The notes below the pieces were generated by a model. That model saw only the letters and a list, made by a program, of their open reading frames with translations, ran no database searches and was not told where the DNA came from. This document shows, in pieces, positions 32,401 to 43,275 of a DNA stretch of 64,000 bases (the first letter of the stretch is position 1; every line of letters begins with the position of its first letter). Origin of the DNA: Diadema setosum. Lineage: Eukaryota > Echinodermata > Echinoidea > Diadematoida > Diadematidae. A program made the position numbers and the translations under genes. The DNA lies in NCBI RefSeq assembly GCF_964275005.1, contig NC_092693.1, positions 26,899,173-26,963,172 of the forward strand, in the 5' to 3' direction.

Positions 32401-32509
32401 TCATTGATATCCCAAGCAGTTTAATTTACCGCAGCCAGGCCAGACCAGCAACGACACCCCATCCATCATAAAGACGCGTGCATTGTGAGCTTATTCTTGT
32501 TTTATTTAG
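29490..32509. other. Low-repeat stretch, possibly intronic
   Basis: About 3 kb with few recognisable repeats: a (CT)n run near 30735 and a T-tract near 31284. No domain-bearing ORF. If 29383-29488 is a real exon this would be its intron. Confidence 0.4.
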
Positions 32510-32580
32510 CAGCTCCTAAATCCCCTGGACAGGGCGTGCTTATTATACCAATGTGTTTGAAGCTCCTTGCTTACACGCAG
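32510..32580 (+). CDS. Weak candidate internal exon (71 bp)
   Basis: Pyrimidine-rich sequence TTCTTGTTTTATTTAG precedes 32510, and CAG|GTACGG follows 32580. Entered in phase 1, the frame is open: after a joined serine it reads APKSPGQGVLIIPMCL, then KLLAYTQ, and leaves in phase 0. It is phase-compatible with the candidate exon at 29383-29488. Splice-like pairs this good do arise by chance, and I recognise no protein family. Confidence 0.18.
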
Positions 32581-33058
32581 GTACGGTGTATGATAGCACT
32601 TCGTCTAAGAGAAAAGACGATCGCATCGATGCAGCTTGGCTTCCACACACTCCGCCAGGCTGCGACCCTGAGGGAGTATGGAATTTCATCGTGTATGGGA
32701 ATTTGTAATGAGGGCTCAAAAATAAAGAGAGAGTGGTGGTTAAACAGATGGAGGGAGAGCGCATGGCGGGAGTGAGAAGAAAGAGGGAATAGAGACAACG
32801 TGAAGATGAGTAAACGAGAGATAGAAGACAGCATCTCCATCAAGAGCATAGGTCTACAAGACCATCAATTATTTCTGCATAAACTAAAGAGAAAGAGGGA
32901 CGAAGGGAGGGGGAGCACGATGGTCGATAGGGATAGGGGATGAGAGAGGGGTTGTTTATACGGTTTTCTGTCAAATCTGTTTGCATATTCTCCTGTCGAA
33001 GGGATGTGATTTACGAAATAGCTTTTTTCTTTTATATTTTTCGGTTTTGTTTTGTTTT
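32581..33058. other. No gene recognised
   Basis: Non-repetitive sequence with purine-rich AGAGAGGG runs (32720-32950). No domain-bearing ORF. Confidence 0.5.
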
Positions 33059-33985
33059 GACGCCGGAGGCATCATATTTTCGGGCTGTCTGTCGCTCCTT
33101 CTGTCCGTCCTTCTGTGCGTTCGTCCGTATATGTATGAGTGCACATGCTCAAGGTCAAAGGTCAAAGGTCTAGTGAACATGTTAAAATTTCACTTTTTCC
33201 TCATATATCTCGGAAATGGTTCAAGGTATCTTCATAGAACTTAGTACATATGCATGTACTGACTGGCAGTGATTATTTTTGGAATTTTGGGGTCCTAGGG
33301 TCAAAGGTCAAGGGTCAAAGGTCAAGGTCAACTCCTCAAATTTCACTGTTTCGCTCATATCAATGCAATGCCTGCAGGATTTTTCTTGAAACTGTGTGTA
33401 TACATGTATTACCCAACAGAGATTTGCTGCAATTTTTTTTTTATTCAAAAGGTCAAAGGTCAAGCTAAAAGTCTAAATTTTTGTTCTTCCTCCATTTCTC
33501 GGAAGTGGCCAAAGTATCATCATGAACCTTAGTATTAATGCGTGCAATGCCTGATAGTGATTCTCTTGGGAATTTTAGGGTCATAGGGTCAACGCTCAAG
33601 GGTCAAAGGCCAGGGTAAAATCTGAAACTTTAACCATTTTATACTGAAATTACACTTTTACCCCATACCTTGGAAATTACTCAATGCTTATAAAAGGGTT
33701 AAAAGTGAAGTAAAAATCCTCAAATCCCCAAATACCTGCCCTCTTCGACAATAAATAGCCGTTAATCCAATTAAACCTAGTTCAAGGAAAGTAAAAAAGA
33801 AATCAACACATTTGTGACAAACATGTCATTTCAATATTTTGCCAATTATTGTGAAACTGCTGTCACACATTGTCAAGATGTACTATAGACCTATTGTTCA
33901 GTTCAGTTCAGTTTTTTGAACTGACCTTTTGTGAGAACCATGCATTCTGGCGGAGGCATACCAGTCGCCATAGCGACATTTCTAG
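33059..33985 (+). mobile_element. Helitron-like non-autonomous repeat, family 4
   Basis: Starts GACGCCGGAGGCATC with TCTGTCCGTCCTTCTG soon after. It ends CTGGCGGAGGCATACC, then a hairpin GTCGC/GCGAC (33964-33968 and 33973-33977), eight bases, and CTAG at 33982-33985 followed by T. The 3' end is the textbook Helitron terminus. Internal subunits repeat at about 150-200 bp, each with clustered AGGTCA sites. It encodes no Rep/helicase. I recognise GGAGGCAT...TCCGTCCGTC repeats as widespread in aquatic animals. Confidence 0.65.
33152..33462 (+). promoter_or_regulatory. DR1 cluster inside family 4
   Basis: RGGTCA-A-AGGTCA occurs at 33152-33164 (with a third, imperfect half-site), 33298-33310, 33312-33324 and 33450-33462. 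The stretch 33298-33330 holds five half-sites in 33 bp, including a DR0. Motifs are observed; nuclear-receptor occupancy is inference. Confidence 0.45.
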
Positions 33986-34980
33986 TTGTTTTTGTTTTGT
34001 ATTGCACCTAAATGATTTCGTTATTACGTGTGGTTGACGTTTCCTGCAGGTCCTTTCCGAGATACTACATCTTGTTCTTTGTTGATTTGCCAAGCGCATA
34101 GATTGCCAAGCTTCTATATGATGGAGGGAGTCAGAGATAGACAAACTTTTTTTTTTGGGTAAAAATAAATCTCATTTTCCTGTGCCCATACATTGCCCTT
34201 CAATGATTATGTTTATTACAGAATATGTTATACATGCTCGCCTCATGCCTACAGCTATTACTTCATTCATGGTTTTCTTAAACCAGTACCACTTATACTC
34301 ATATTTTATAATTTTAATGTCAATTTTGATTTCAGCACTTTTCGATACATTTCCTTCACTACTCAGGCCGGTAGCAAGGATTTTACAGGTGTGTGTGTGG
34401 GGGGGGGGGGGTGTAAGTCAAGTAAGCAGACCCTTTGATACTGTGTGGGAGATAAATGGTCCATGCTATAGTCTATAGAGTATGGTTTCTTCTCCTATAT
34501 TATTCTTTGATGTTATCATCCTATGATTTCACCTTACCCCCTTCCTGATCCCTTTATTTTTTGTTTAGTATTTTTTTTGTTATCATTTGTTCTGGTAAAT
34601 CCATTCAAAATGTCTCTTTCCATCTTTTCTAATGTTGGTCTTTGTGTTTATCATTATATCAATTTTCCCACTCTTTACTATTGGCCCTTTCTCTCCCCTC
34701 CCTCTCCATCTCTCTCTCTTTCTCTCCCGACTTTCCAGCGGACCATCCACAAAATATAGCTTCCTGGCATGATTTCTGTCCACTGTTGCATGCTGGATCG
34801 ATCTACAAAGCGAACCGTGTCAGCAGACTCACATTGAGGGAATTCTTGTTTTGTTTTGAAGAGTGTTTTGTGATTCCTCAATGAACAAAATTCCGCAAAG
34901 CGACATACAATGTCTTCACGATGAGTTCAATAGTTATTCTAATTCAATGACTTATTTTCACATTCAAAACTACATTTTCA
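33986..34980. other. No gene recognised
   Basis: Anonymous sequence with a GT/G run near 34390-34412 and (CT)n runs near 34705-34730. No domain-bearing ORF. Confidence 0.6.
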
Positions 34981-35020
34981 TTTTTTTTTTCAATTTCAAT
35001 TTCAATTTCAATTCATTTTT
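34981..35020. repeat. T-tract and (TTTCAA)n, possible antisense LINE tail
   Basis: Ten T followed by four to five TTTCAA units. This resembles the complement of the hexamer tails ending the LINEs here (TTGAAC at 26848). A LINE body to the right (35020-35750) could not be recognised, so the call is weak. Confidence 0.4.
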
Positions 35021-36029
35021 ATATTATTTCTCAATGAAAAATATATCAAACATAACAGAATCAAATAAAACATGAAATCCAGCTAAGAGACATAATATTA
35101 CCCATTGAAATAATACATAATATCTAGCTGGGAGACATAATAAAGTATTGCAAACATATAGAACATAACGGTCGTCGATCTATGAAAGTTGGAATCTCAG
35201 AATAAATGCTAAAGAAATATGATGGAACTTAATTAGAAGCAAGCTTGTCGAGCGTAGGTCCCACTTAAAACCGAGCGTGAAGTTCATGATACTACGTAAG
35301 GAGCACGGGTACAACAAATGACCGAAATATAGAGAAAAAAGGAAATACAAAAGAAAATACAAATATTCAGGGATATATAGTAAATTCCTCTCTAATGCAG
35401 GATTGGTGGTCATGATAAGCCACGTGCTGCAAGCGGATGAGCTGTTGGCATTCTGGCAATAATTACAATATGAGTCAATGTATAAAGACAATTGTACGGT
35501 TTAGACAATATTAGAAAATTATACCTTTTGTGTCCTGAGAAGAGACGGGAAAGTATTGCGAAGAGAACACGTGCACCAGCAAATCAAGAAAAAAAAAAAA
35601 AAACCCAACAACAATCCAACAACCAGTTGTAGTGCAGTGAGAACAAAAATACCAACCCTTACCGCGCCCCCAATGTCTTTAGAGAAGGAAGAATTAAGAA
35701 CACTTTGGTAGAAATTGAGGGCGCAAACAGCTGATGGGCTCAAGTCTCATTAACATAACAACCATACAGTACAGTACAGAGGGATAGTCCAGAACAAAAT
35801 AGAAAAGTATAGTTGATGTATATATATATAACATATAATATTAAAGCTGTATTCATACAGAACGTTGTATGCATTTTTTTTTCTGAATGATTTCAATAAA
35901 TAAAACTTGCTAACTCGACAAGCTGTTTTCCAAAACAAAGCTGTACAAACAATATAGTAAATACTGTAGGTCACCAAAAAAAAAATCAACATATTCATTG
36001 TATGTAATTTCTCGATTTCAAAATTATGT
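35021..36029. other. No gene recognised
   Basis: AT-rich sequence with a local repeat (AGCTRRGAGACATAATA near 35080 and 35125) and an A-tract near 35588. No identifiable ORF. Confidence 0.55.
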
Positions 36030-36330
36030 GTATCCATGGATAGGGGATTCATTGCACAAACCATTGACATGACTGACCTCTGCTTGTACTTGGATTCTTT
36101 TGCCTTCACATCAGCCTGTCCTTTACAATTATCCATGACCCTCATAATTATGATTATGGATGCAACAAGTGTTTGTCAGGCAGTGGACCAGTTTCATAAT
36201 GTTATGTTTGGTTGTAAGCAGCGTATGGATACAAGGAATCCATGAAGTTTTAATAGTTTGTCAAATTCTACCGTTCCGGTATTTGTTCTTCTTCGTACCT
36301 ACCAGCTATCCTCGCGAGAAACAAACATCT
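36030..36330 (+). repeat. Diverged segmental unit, copy 1
   Basis: Shares ordered blocks with 36810-37410 and 37650-39390: TTCTTTTGCCTTCACATCAG, then ATCCATGACCCTCATAATTA, then GGACCAGTTTCATAATG, then CCGGTATTTGTTC. The copies are old, heavily diverged and in direct orientation. Origin unknown; no coding potential is conserved between copies. Confidence 0.65.
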
Positions 36331-36739
36331 TTCGTGCACTACATTCAGCTCTCCCATAATCCTCTAAGCATTCATAATGCTAACTCTTTTCCCATCTATC
36401 TTATCCCACGCATCTCCTAACTGAAATATGTCTTTGTGACAATGTCTGCGCTCACTCCTGAACGCATGTAGATGATTTCATAAAATGAACATGAAATTTA
36501 TATGTAAGCTCACTTTTCCAATAGATTCTGTAAACCTTTTCCATTTCTTCTTATAATGATATGACTTCACATTACTGATTATGAATGATCCTGAGTATAT
36601 TTTGAACGAATTTGTAAAGATAATTTTTGCTTGTACTCAAATAAGACAAAATCATGTATAACTCACTGAGTTTACAATGAGCAATAGGTTTATGTTCACT
36701 TTCTAAGTTAAAATCAATATCACATTTTTTCCGACACAG

Positions 36740-36740
<1 letters not shown>

Positions 36741-36770
<30 letters not shown>

Positions 36771-36792
36771 GGGGCGCGGGGGCGGTGGGGGA
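36741..36792. repeat. (AG)n followed by G-tract
   Basis: About ten AG units, then about sixteen G with GCGGGGGCGG. Strong potential for non-B structure. Confidence 0.95.
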
Positions 36793-36809
36793 GATTAATT
36801 ACCTTGGTG

Positions 36810-37410
36810 TTTGCTAGAACATGCTCTAAGTCATGTAGCGTATATTTTATTTTGCTGGATATATATAGTCTTTTGTTCGGATTGGGAGTGTATAATCTTC
36901 ACACACGCCCTTAGCTTCTCTTGCTTCAATTCTTTTGTCTTCATATCAGCCCATCCCTTCAACATTATGCATGACCCTGATGTGATTATGCAAGAAGTGT
37001 TGTCTACTCAGTGAACCAGTTTCATAATGCAGTCATGTATTAATGTCAAGGACAACCTGTGATTAATAGGATAAGCATGAAGTTTGGATATTATCATGAA
37101 ACGCTGATATATTCGATATTTGCTCCTTTTTCATCTTACCAAGCATGTACAAGGCTTTCCTCTTTGTTCCATTCTTTGTTATTCTCCTTTATAAATGACC
37201 AGTAATCATTCTCATATTTGTTTTGGGTAATAGTAAATACAAACAAACAAACACAAACCCTGAATAGTTATGAAGGTTGCTTATAGGTAATTACCAGTAG
37301 TCCTTTTTCCCCCGAGAACTGTGATAACAGCCTGAATAATTGCTCACACTCCATGCATGTTACAGTGCAACGAGTTGTCCTGTTTTAGGAATTTCTATAC
37401 GTAGTTACAT
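36810..37410 (+). repeat. Diverged segmental unit, copy 2
   Basis: Starts ACATGCTCTAAGTCATG with TGCTGGATATA. It continues with TTCTTTTGTCTTCATATCAG, then GCATGACCCTGATGTGATTA, then ACCAGTTTCATAATG, then a CTCCTTTATAAATGACCAGT block shared with copy 3. Confidence 0.65.
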
Positions 37411-37644
37411 GCAACGATTTTGCCTGTTAACATGTTTGTCCGACCAAGTATCTGCGTATTTATCATCAGAGAACATGTAAAGTCAAGTAGAGATGGGTTT
37501 CATATTGGACCGTTTCCGATTCTAGATTTCTTCACGATTGGAAATGAGTCATTCCTTTTGAAAAGAGGGATAGAAAATAATCAACGCACTCCTATATTCC
37601 TACTTCATAGAAACATAACTGAGTCCGTTCCATCAGTTTACGAA
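37411..37644. other. No gene recognised
   Basis: Short spacer between segmental copies 2 and 3. No feature seen. Confidence 0.5.
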
Positions 37645-39390
37645 GAAATGCCTTGACTTTTTCGATAACATGCTTTAAGTCATGAGGCGCCAGTTTGTTT
37701 GGCTGGATATAGGCCGATGCTGTTTGGGTATACTGTTTTTATGTTAATGTCTATATTTCAGCCACTATTGGGGGCATCAGTATACATGCCTAACAATAGT
37801 AACTGATTTATGCACTGACATAGCTATGTACCTGACTCATTCAATTACCCATCTAATCATCTTTTCTTCTTATGTTGGAAGCTCCCCCAGATATATGGCC
37901 GAAATAAGCTGTAGAGTGTTTAAAATCCGAATTGGTGGTTTACAGTCACGCATTGGGTTGGATGATGCTGTGCATGTAATTTTCATTTCCATTAGAGGTG
38001 CTCTCGCACATGCCATTGGGCCGTACGTATTAAAAGGTAGCAATTGCTTGCAAGCAATTGCTTCAAGCACAAGCACAAGCTTGTCAAATGAAATATCAAG
38101 CTCTTAGAAAGCAATTGCTTAAATCCATAGCATATCCTTTTGCTTGTGCGTTAATACTTTTGCTTGCCGTGCCCTGCACAAGCAATATTGCTTGCGTTTT
38201 CAAGACAAGAACAAAGGCTGGTGTGATAGCATGTATTTGAAAGGGCGTGTGTGTGCGGAAACATTTCCTGACATAGCAGAAGAGCTATAGTATGAAAATT
38301 TAATAACACTCATAAATGCACACACAGACGCACACACATCTATACAAACACACACATTCTCATCACTGCTCATAGTAGCTCGGATCTGCCAGGTCACACG
38401 TTGAGAGAGGTCTCCTTGCTCTCCATTGAGGTCAGACATCCTACCCGTTTCTCATCACATTTTGTGTGTGTGTTTTTTTTTTGCGTGCTATCTACTGGAC
38501 ATTCCGCTTTTTGAAACGAAAAGGTTTCTTCTACATGTTAGGAGAAATTTCTTGTAGATATATTCCACTCCTGCACAACGTTGGCTTTTTTAGAATAAAT
38601 ATTTCAAAATGGTGCTCAATAAAAATGAACGTCCCAAGGAAGCAAAAGCTCAAGCTCGTTTATAGAGCTTGGATAATTATGAGCAATAATTGCTAGCAAG
38701 AACATGAAAAAGATCCGTTTTATGCGTGGTCTCCTCTATAACAATTGCTTGTGCTTGCTATATAGCAAAGCTTTTGCTCGCCCAGCAATTGCTTGCTTTT
38801 ATGCATACGGATTCAAGCAAACTAGCACAAGCAATTGCTAGTTTTAATATGCATACGGCCCATTGGCTTCTCGTCCTGAATTCTTTGATCTTCACCGGGG
38901 CCCCTCGTCCCTTATGTATTATAGAGCTGGTATTTGCCACTCAATGGACCAGTATCATTATGTATTCAAGTTTTGTTGCGAGCAATTAAACGTATGAGTG
39001 CGCAGTATGCATGATGTTTGAATACATTAAGCTGCCCTTTACGGGTATTTGATTTTGTTCCTTCGTCGCATCAAGCATCAACGTGATTTGCTTCTTTGCT
39101 CCTTTCCTTGTTGATCTTCTCCTTTATAAGTGGACAGTAATCAGTGCTCCTGTTAATGCTTGTCTTGAATTGTAAACGGTCAGATAAAACACACATTTGA
39201 AGGTTACTTAGGGCCTATAGCTAATTAATCATGTCTATTCATTTTCTGGAGATCTGATAAATGAGCTTAAGTAGGCCTATATAATTCATACTCCATGTTT
39301 CACAGTGACAGGTCGTTATCTATGAAAACATTGTCTTTTGTTATGAACATGTAATGATTTTGATCAAGCGATGGGGATTTTGATGGAATA
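37645..39390 (+). repeat. Diverged segmental unit, copy 3, interrupted
   Basis: Starts ACATGCTTTAAGTCATGAGG with GCTGGATATAGGCC. It resumes near 38873 with GGCTTCTCGTCCTGAATTC, then ACTCAATGGACCAGTATCAT, then CTCCTTTATAAGTGGACAGT. Extra sequence in the middle includes the palindromic element at 38010-38873. Confidence 0.6.
38010..38873. mobile_element. Inverted-repeat element rich in AAGCAATTGCTT
   Basis: CCATTGGGCCGTACGTATTA at the left and the near-complement TAATATGCATACGGCCCATTGG (38852-38873) at the right form inverted ends. Both sides then carry TAGCAATTGCTTG-type palindromes in several copies (38040-38120, 38690-38850). No ORF of its own. The terminal CCATTGG could be the target duplication or part of the TIR. 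Confidence 0.55.
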
Positions 39391-40180
39391 GACATTTTAC
39401 TTCGTTGTGGTTTTTAAAGGGCAATAACAGTGCAGCTGAAAGTTAATATGAAAAGAAGAAATAATTTTTCATTTCATTTTTCATTTTATTTCATTTCCGA
39501 CAAAAGAGTACAATATGACATTTGCATATAAACGAAAAAGAGTACAATGTGACTTTTGCATATTCGAATGAGATTTAAATGCAGATCTATAATTTTTTTC
39601 CAATAAAACAAAACATACGTTTAGGTACAGAAATACATGGGGAAATTGTAACTGAATCGTAACAAAGAAAAGAAATGGAGGGGACTGCTAAAAAGCCTAT
39701 ATATAGCTTGTAGCTTCTAGCAAAAGCCATGGAAATTTGATCAAAATTGGATGCAAATAAAGAAGTTGGGACATTTTGCAATTTCGCTATTTTTTTTTCT
39801 TTCTGGAAACAGTTCGTGAACAGTCACTACGAGTATGTAGCTAGTGGAATTAGGATTCCATTCCCCCCCCCCCCCACAACTTGCACATAGGTTGTACATA
39901 GATTTTCACATTTCCAGTTTATCATTAAAGTGCAATTTCTCCTGGGTCTCAAATCCTTATGATATTATCTGATCATTATTAAAGTTATTGAACCAGGAAT
40001 AACATTATATTTTACTCTTTGATAACACAAATATTGAATGTTTGTCAGTACGTTTGTACACTAGCAATGAAAAATTGAGAGGTGATGACATCCTCAACTC
40101 ATTTGCATGTAAATATCAACTGTACGAGAACTGTTCTGCAGAAATTAGTGAAACTTCATAATGACATAAAAGTTGCCCCA
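39391..40180. other. No gene; short repeats
   Basis: Contains two tandem copies of AGAGTACAATRTGACWTTTGCATAT near 39505-39560 and a C-run near 39865. No domain-bearing ORF. Confidence 0.6.
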
Positions 40181-40262
40181 ATTCGGTTACGGGGATATGA
40201 TCTTGTACGATCTGATACGATTTGATAAGATCATCACGATTGCTTCACGATTTGTCCATAAG
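40181..40262 (-). repeat. Fragment of the CGAT-rich element
   Basis: Sequence GATCTGATACGATTTGATAA with ATCATCACGATTGCTTCACG matches, in inverted orientation, the left part of the element at 52615-53831 (near 52665-52725). Only about 80 bp remains. Confidence 0.6.
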
Positions 40263-40499
40263 TTGTCCCCCCTCCAGCAATAATAACTTTTTGCAATTTG
40301 ATGTTGTAAATGGTGCAATCTGATGCATGTTTTTGCGTGTTTTATAGACATAACAGTCCCACTGGTTTGAATAAGGTAGCAGTGTTTTGATGTATTATTG
40401 TTTGAACAGTTTGCCTGTAAAAAAAAAAATAAGTTTCTTGTATTAACTCTAACAATGAATATCATGAATACTGTCTGTTAAGCAATCAAACAGAAAAAA
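40263..40499. other. No gene recognised
   Basis: Anonymous spacer. Confidence 0.5.
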
Positions 40500-41012
40500 C
40501 AACAACATGAAAACGAGGGTGTAGGAGAGGGGTATTCTCCTCCCAAACACGAGGGTGATTTTGCATTTTCAGAACTGACATTCAGTGATCAGGTGTAAAC
40601 TTTTGGTGAAATACTTAGAATGTGTTTCTTTTTTCCAACGCTCCCCCTCCAAAAAAGGGGAAGTATAGTTTTTTTTTGTTTTGTTTTTTTTTTCCAGAGA
40701 GGTGTTCATAGCTAAATCACGGAATCTCAGCTCTTATTCCGCGTGTGCATCATCACCGTGTAGTAGTGCGTACAAGGTCTTATGAGGTAGAGGGGAGGGT
40801 GCGGTGGGGGATACCCCTTCTTGCTTGACGGAAGCACTTCTGAAGCATACTTTTTGTAGAAAATTCGGAAATTGTCATTTCCCAAAGTGTACTAAGTCTA
40901 TAGAGGAGACCAATCAATTAAAGGGTGCCGATATGCCCCTCCCGTAGCCAGGGAGCTTCTTCATTTTTAGAACTGAAATTCAACGAAAAGCGAACACTTG
41001 TTTTGGAATACT

Positions 41013-42588
41013 GGGTGCTGTTCGTTACTCCGAAGGTTCGTTAATCCGAAACATACAAATTGATTCCCTATACCTACAGGCGCGGTGGAGCACCCCAATT
41101 ATCTCGCAGAAATCCATCGGCAGCCGAGCCTCATTTGCATAAAGTAAACAACATGTACTCGCGTAGTTGAGAAAAAGTAAACAACTTCTCAAGCTAATAA
41201 CAATTTAAGGAAACCTATTTTCGGATTAAAATTGAGTTAGTTTGAATTTGAAAACATGTCCGAATGTGCACATATAACATATTAAAGGATTTGACAATGA
41301 TAAAATGTGAAATTTTAGCGAAAACCTGGCGAGCAAAATTACCAAAATTATGCCTCGAAAATCATCCTAAAATTCACGAAGTGTGATTTCGGAACCAAAG
41401 CGCCATTCGAACAAAGTACACCGAAATTTATTTATCTGCTTGCATTTTAAATTTCATACCGTAATATTCCCGGCCATGGTTGTGTCGGAAAAAAAACAAC
41501 CCAGAAGGTGATATCAGAAATGACACGAACGCAAAGCGTACAGGTCGGTCCCATGTATATATAATCGGCAGCAGCTCAGCAGTCACCGCCTTGCGACACT
41601 CAGCAAAATTGACTGCGTCACATGCAAACCAACAATGAGCACGAAATCCTGAATCTCACGTACCACGCATGCCCAATATTACGGGAAAAGAAATGACGTC
41701 ATTTTCAATTGTTTCGCTGACTACAATTTTCTATTCCAAACCCTGTAGAAACAAGTTGATTTCTCAAAAAGTACAGGTGGAACCAGGCGAAAACTTTCAC
41801 CATATGTGGATTGAGGCCTGATGAACTCATGTTGCCAATTTCGGACACATTGGAGCCCGGCCATAGTCCAGTCGGAAAAAAACAGAGAGCATGTTTTGCG
41901 AGAGGTGATTTTCAAAACGCTTTAATATCTCAAGTTCTAGTGCAGCAAATTTCATAATTTTTTCATCAAAAGGAAGGTTTTTAAAACCTTAGATAGTGTG
42001 GGAAGTTTGAGTTTACTAGCGGCACGCATAGCGGCACAAGGAGAAGGTAAAGATTTGACTTTTTCATGCACACAGTTTCGGGCAGCCGTGGATGCCCGTT
42101 GGAAATTCAAATAGAACGGGGCGATAATGAGATGCAAATTGGGGTGCTCCACAGCGCCTGCCTAGAGGTTCGTTAATCCGAACATTTTTTTGTGGCGTTA
42201 TTCCGAAGGTTCGGCATTTCGAAGGTTCGTTAATCCGAAAATGAAATAGGGTTCCCTATTCTGAAGGCTCGTTTATCCGAAAATGAAATAGGGTTCGTTA
42301 TTCTGAAGGTTCGTTAGTCCGAAAATGAAATTGGGTTCGTTATTCCGAAGGTTTCTTGATCCGACAATGAAATAGGGTCCGTAACGAACCTTTGAAATAA
42401 CGAGCTTTGTTTCATTTTCAGATTAACGAACCTTCGGAATAACGAACCTTATTTCATTTTCGGATTAATGAACCTTCGGAATAACAAACCTTATCACAAT
42501 TTTCGGATTAACGAACCTTCGGAATAACGAGTCTTCGGAAAAACGAACCTTCGGATTGACGAACCTTTGGAATAACGAGCTGTAACAT
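41013..42588. mobile_element. Palindromic TTCGTTAATCCGAA element, 8-bp target duplication (hAT-like)
   Basis: The direct repeat GGAATACT flanks it exactly (41005-41012 and 42589-42596). Ends are inverted: GCTGTTCGTTACTCCGAAGG at the left, and the complement of ACAGCTCGTTATTCCAAAGG at the right. The right part is an array of ~45-bp units (GGTTCGTTAATCCGAAAATG) in forward orientation from 42165, switching to reverse orientation near 42380. A separate 1084-bp element sits inside it. An 8-bp duplication fits hAT. No transposase. Confidence 0.85.
41077..42160. mobile_element. 1084-bp TIR element nested in the palindromic element
   Basis: 24-bp TIRs with one mismatch (41077-41100, starting CAGGCGCGGTGGAGCACCCC; complement 42137-42160) are flanked by the direct repeat CCTA (41073-41076 and 42161-42164). 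Outside it on both sides is GGTTCGTTAATCCGAA sequence, so it inserted into that element. A 4-bp duplication is unusual, and the superfamily is undetermined. No transposase ORF was found; short ORFs inside are unconvincing. Confidence 0.85.
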
Positions 42589-43275
42589 GGAATACTATGT
42601 ATCTGGAAATTTTTCAGTCGGAAAAGCGTAGCAAGTCTGTGGGAAGGAGACAAAGCAGGAGGATGTGGGAGGGGATAAGCCCTATTCCCCTTCCTACACG
42701 AGGGAGATTTTGAATTTTTAAGATTGCAGTTTAACGACCTGGTGCATACATTTTGTGCCTTGTTTGGAAAACTGTGTATGTTTAAAGTGTAGCCATAGTC
42801 TACTAGTATGCATGGGGGAGGGGGCGAGCAGGGGGCAGGGGAGAGCGCTATTCCCACCCTTCCCATCTAGAGGGAGCTTTTGCCTTTTTGAATTAAAATT
42901 GAGATATCTCGTTTACGCATATTTGATAGAATATTTGGGAAATTGTAAAAAAAAAATGTACTAAATCTGATATGGGGGAACTGAGCGATGAAAAGGGTTA
43001 ACTAAAAGGAGATAGTCCCCTTGTACTTGAGGGAACTTTTGAGTTTTTGAATTTAAGTGAAAAAGGCTTGTGCACTCAGAATTATTTATAATTTGTTGTC
43101 AATCTGAAAAGTGTAGGCTGCTGAGGCTAGGGATATCGGCACAAAGGGGGAGGGTGTGGGAGGATGGGGTATCCCCCTCCCAAGCAAGAGAAATTTTGCA
43201 ATTTCAGAATTGAAACTCAACGATCTGGTGCGCACTTTAAGTGGAATATTGGAACAATAATCTTTTGGAATATTT

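Larger units (their letters stand above)
40500..43265 (+). repeat. Tandem array of ~160-190-bp G-rich units, split by a nested insertion
   Basis: Units near 40510, 40790, 40925, 42650, 42810, 42970 and 43140 share an order: GGGGGAGGG...GGGGTATTCCCCTCCC, then GAGGGAGATTTTGCATTTT, then AGAATTGAAATTCAACGA, then CTGGTGCGCACTTT, then GGAATATTGG. The array is interrupted at 41013-42588 by an element with an 8-bp target duplication. Copies are strongly diverged. No coding. Confidence 0.75.

Noticed and set aside
41721..42152. Minus-strand ORFs of about 65 codons
   Set aside because: They lie inside the 1084-bp TIR element but show no transposase motif and are within the length expected by chance.
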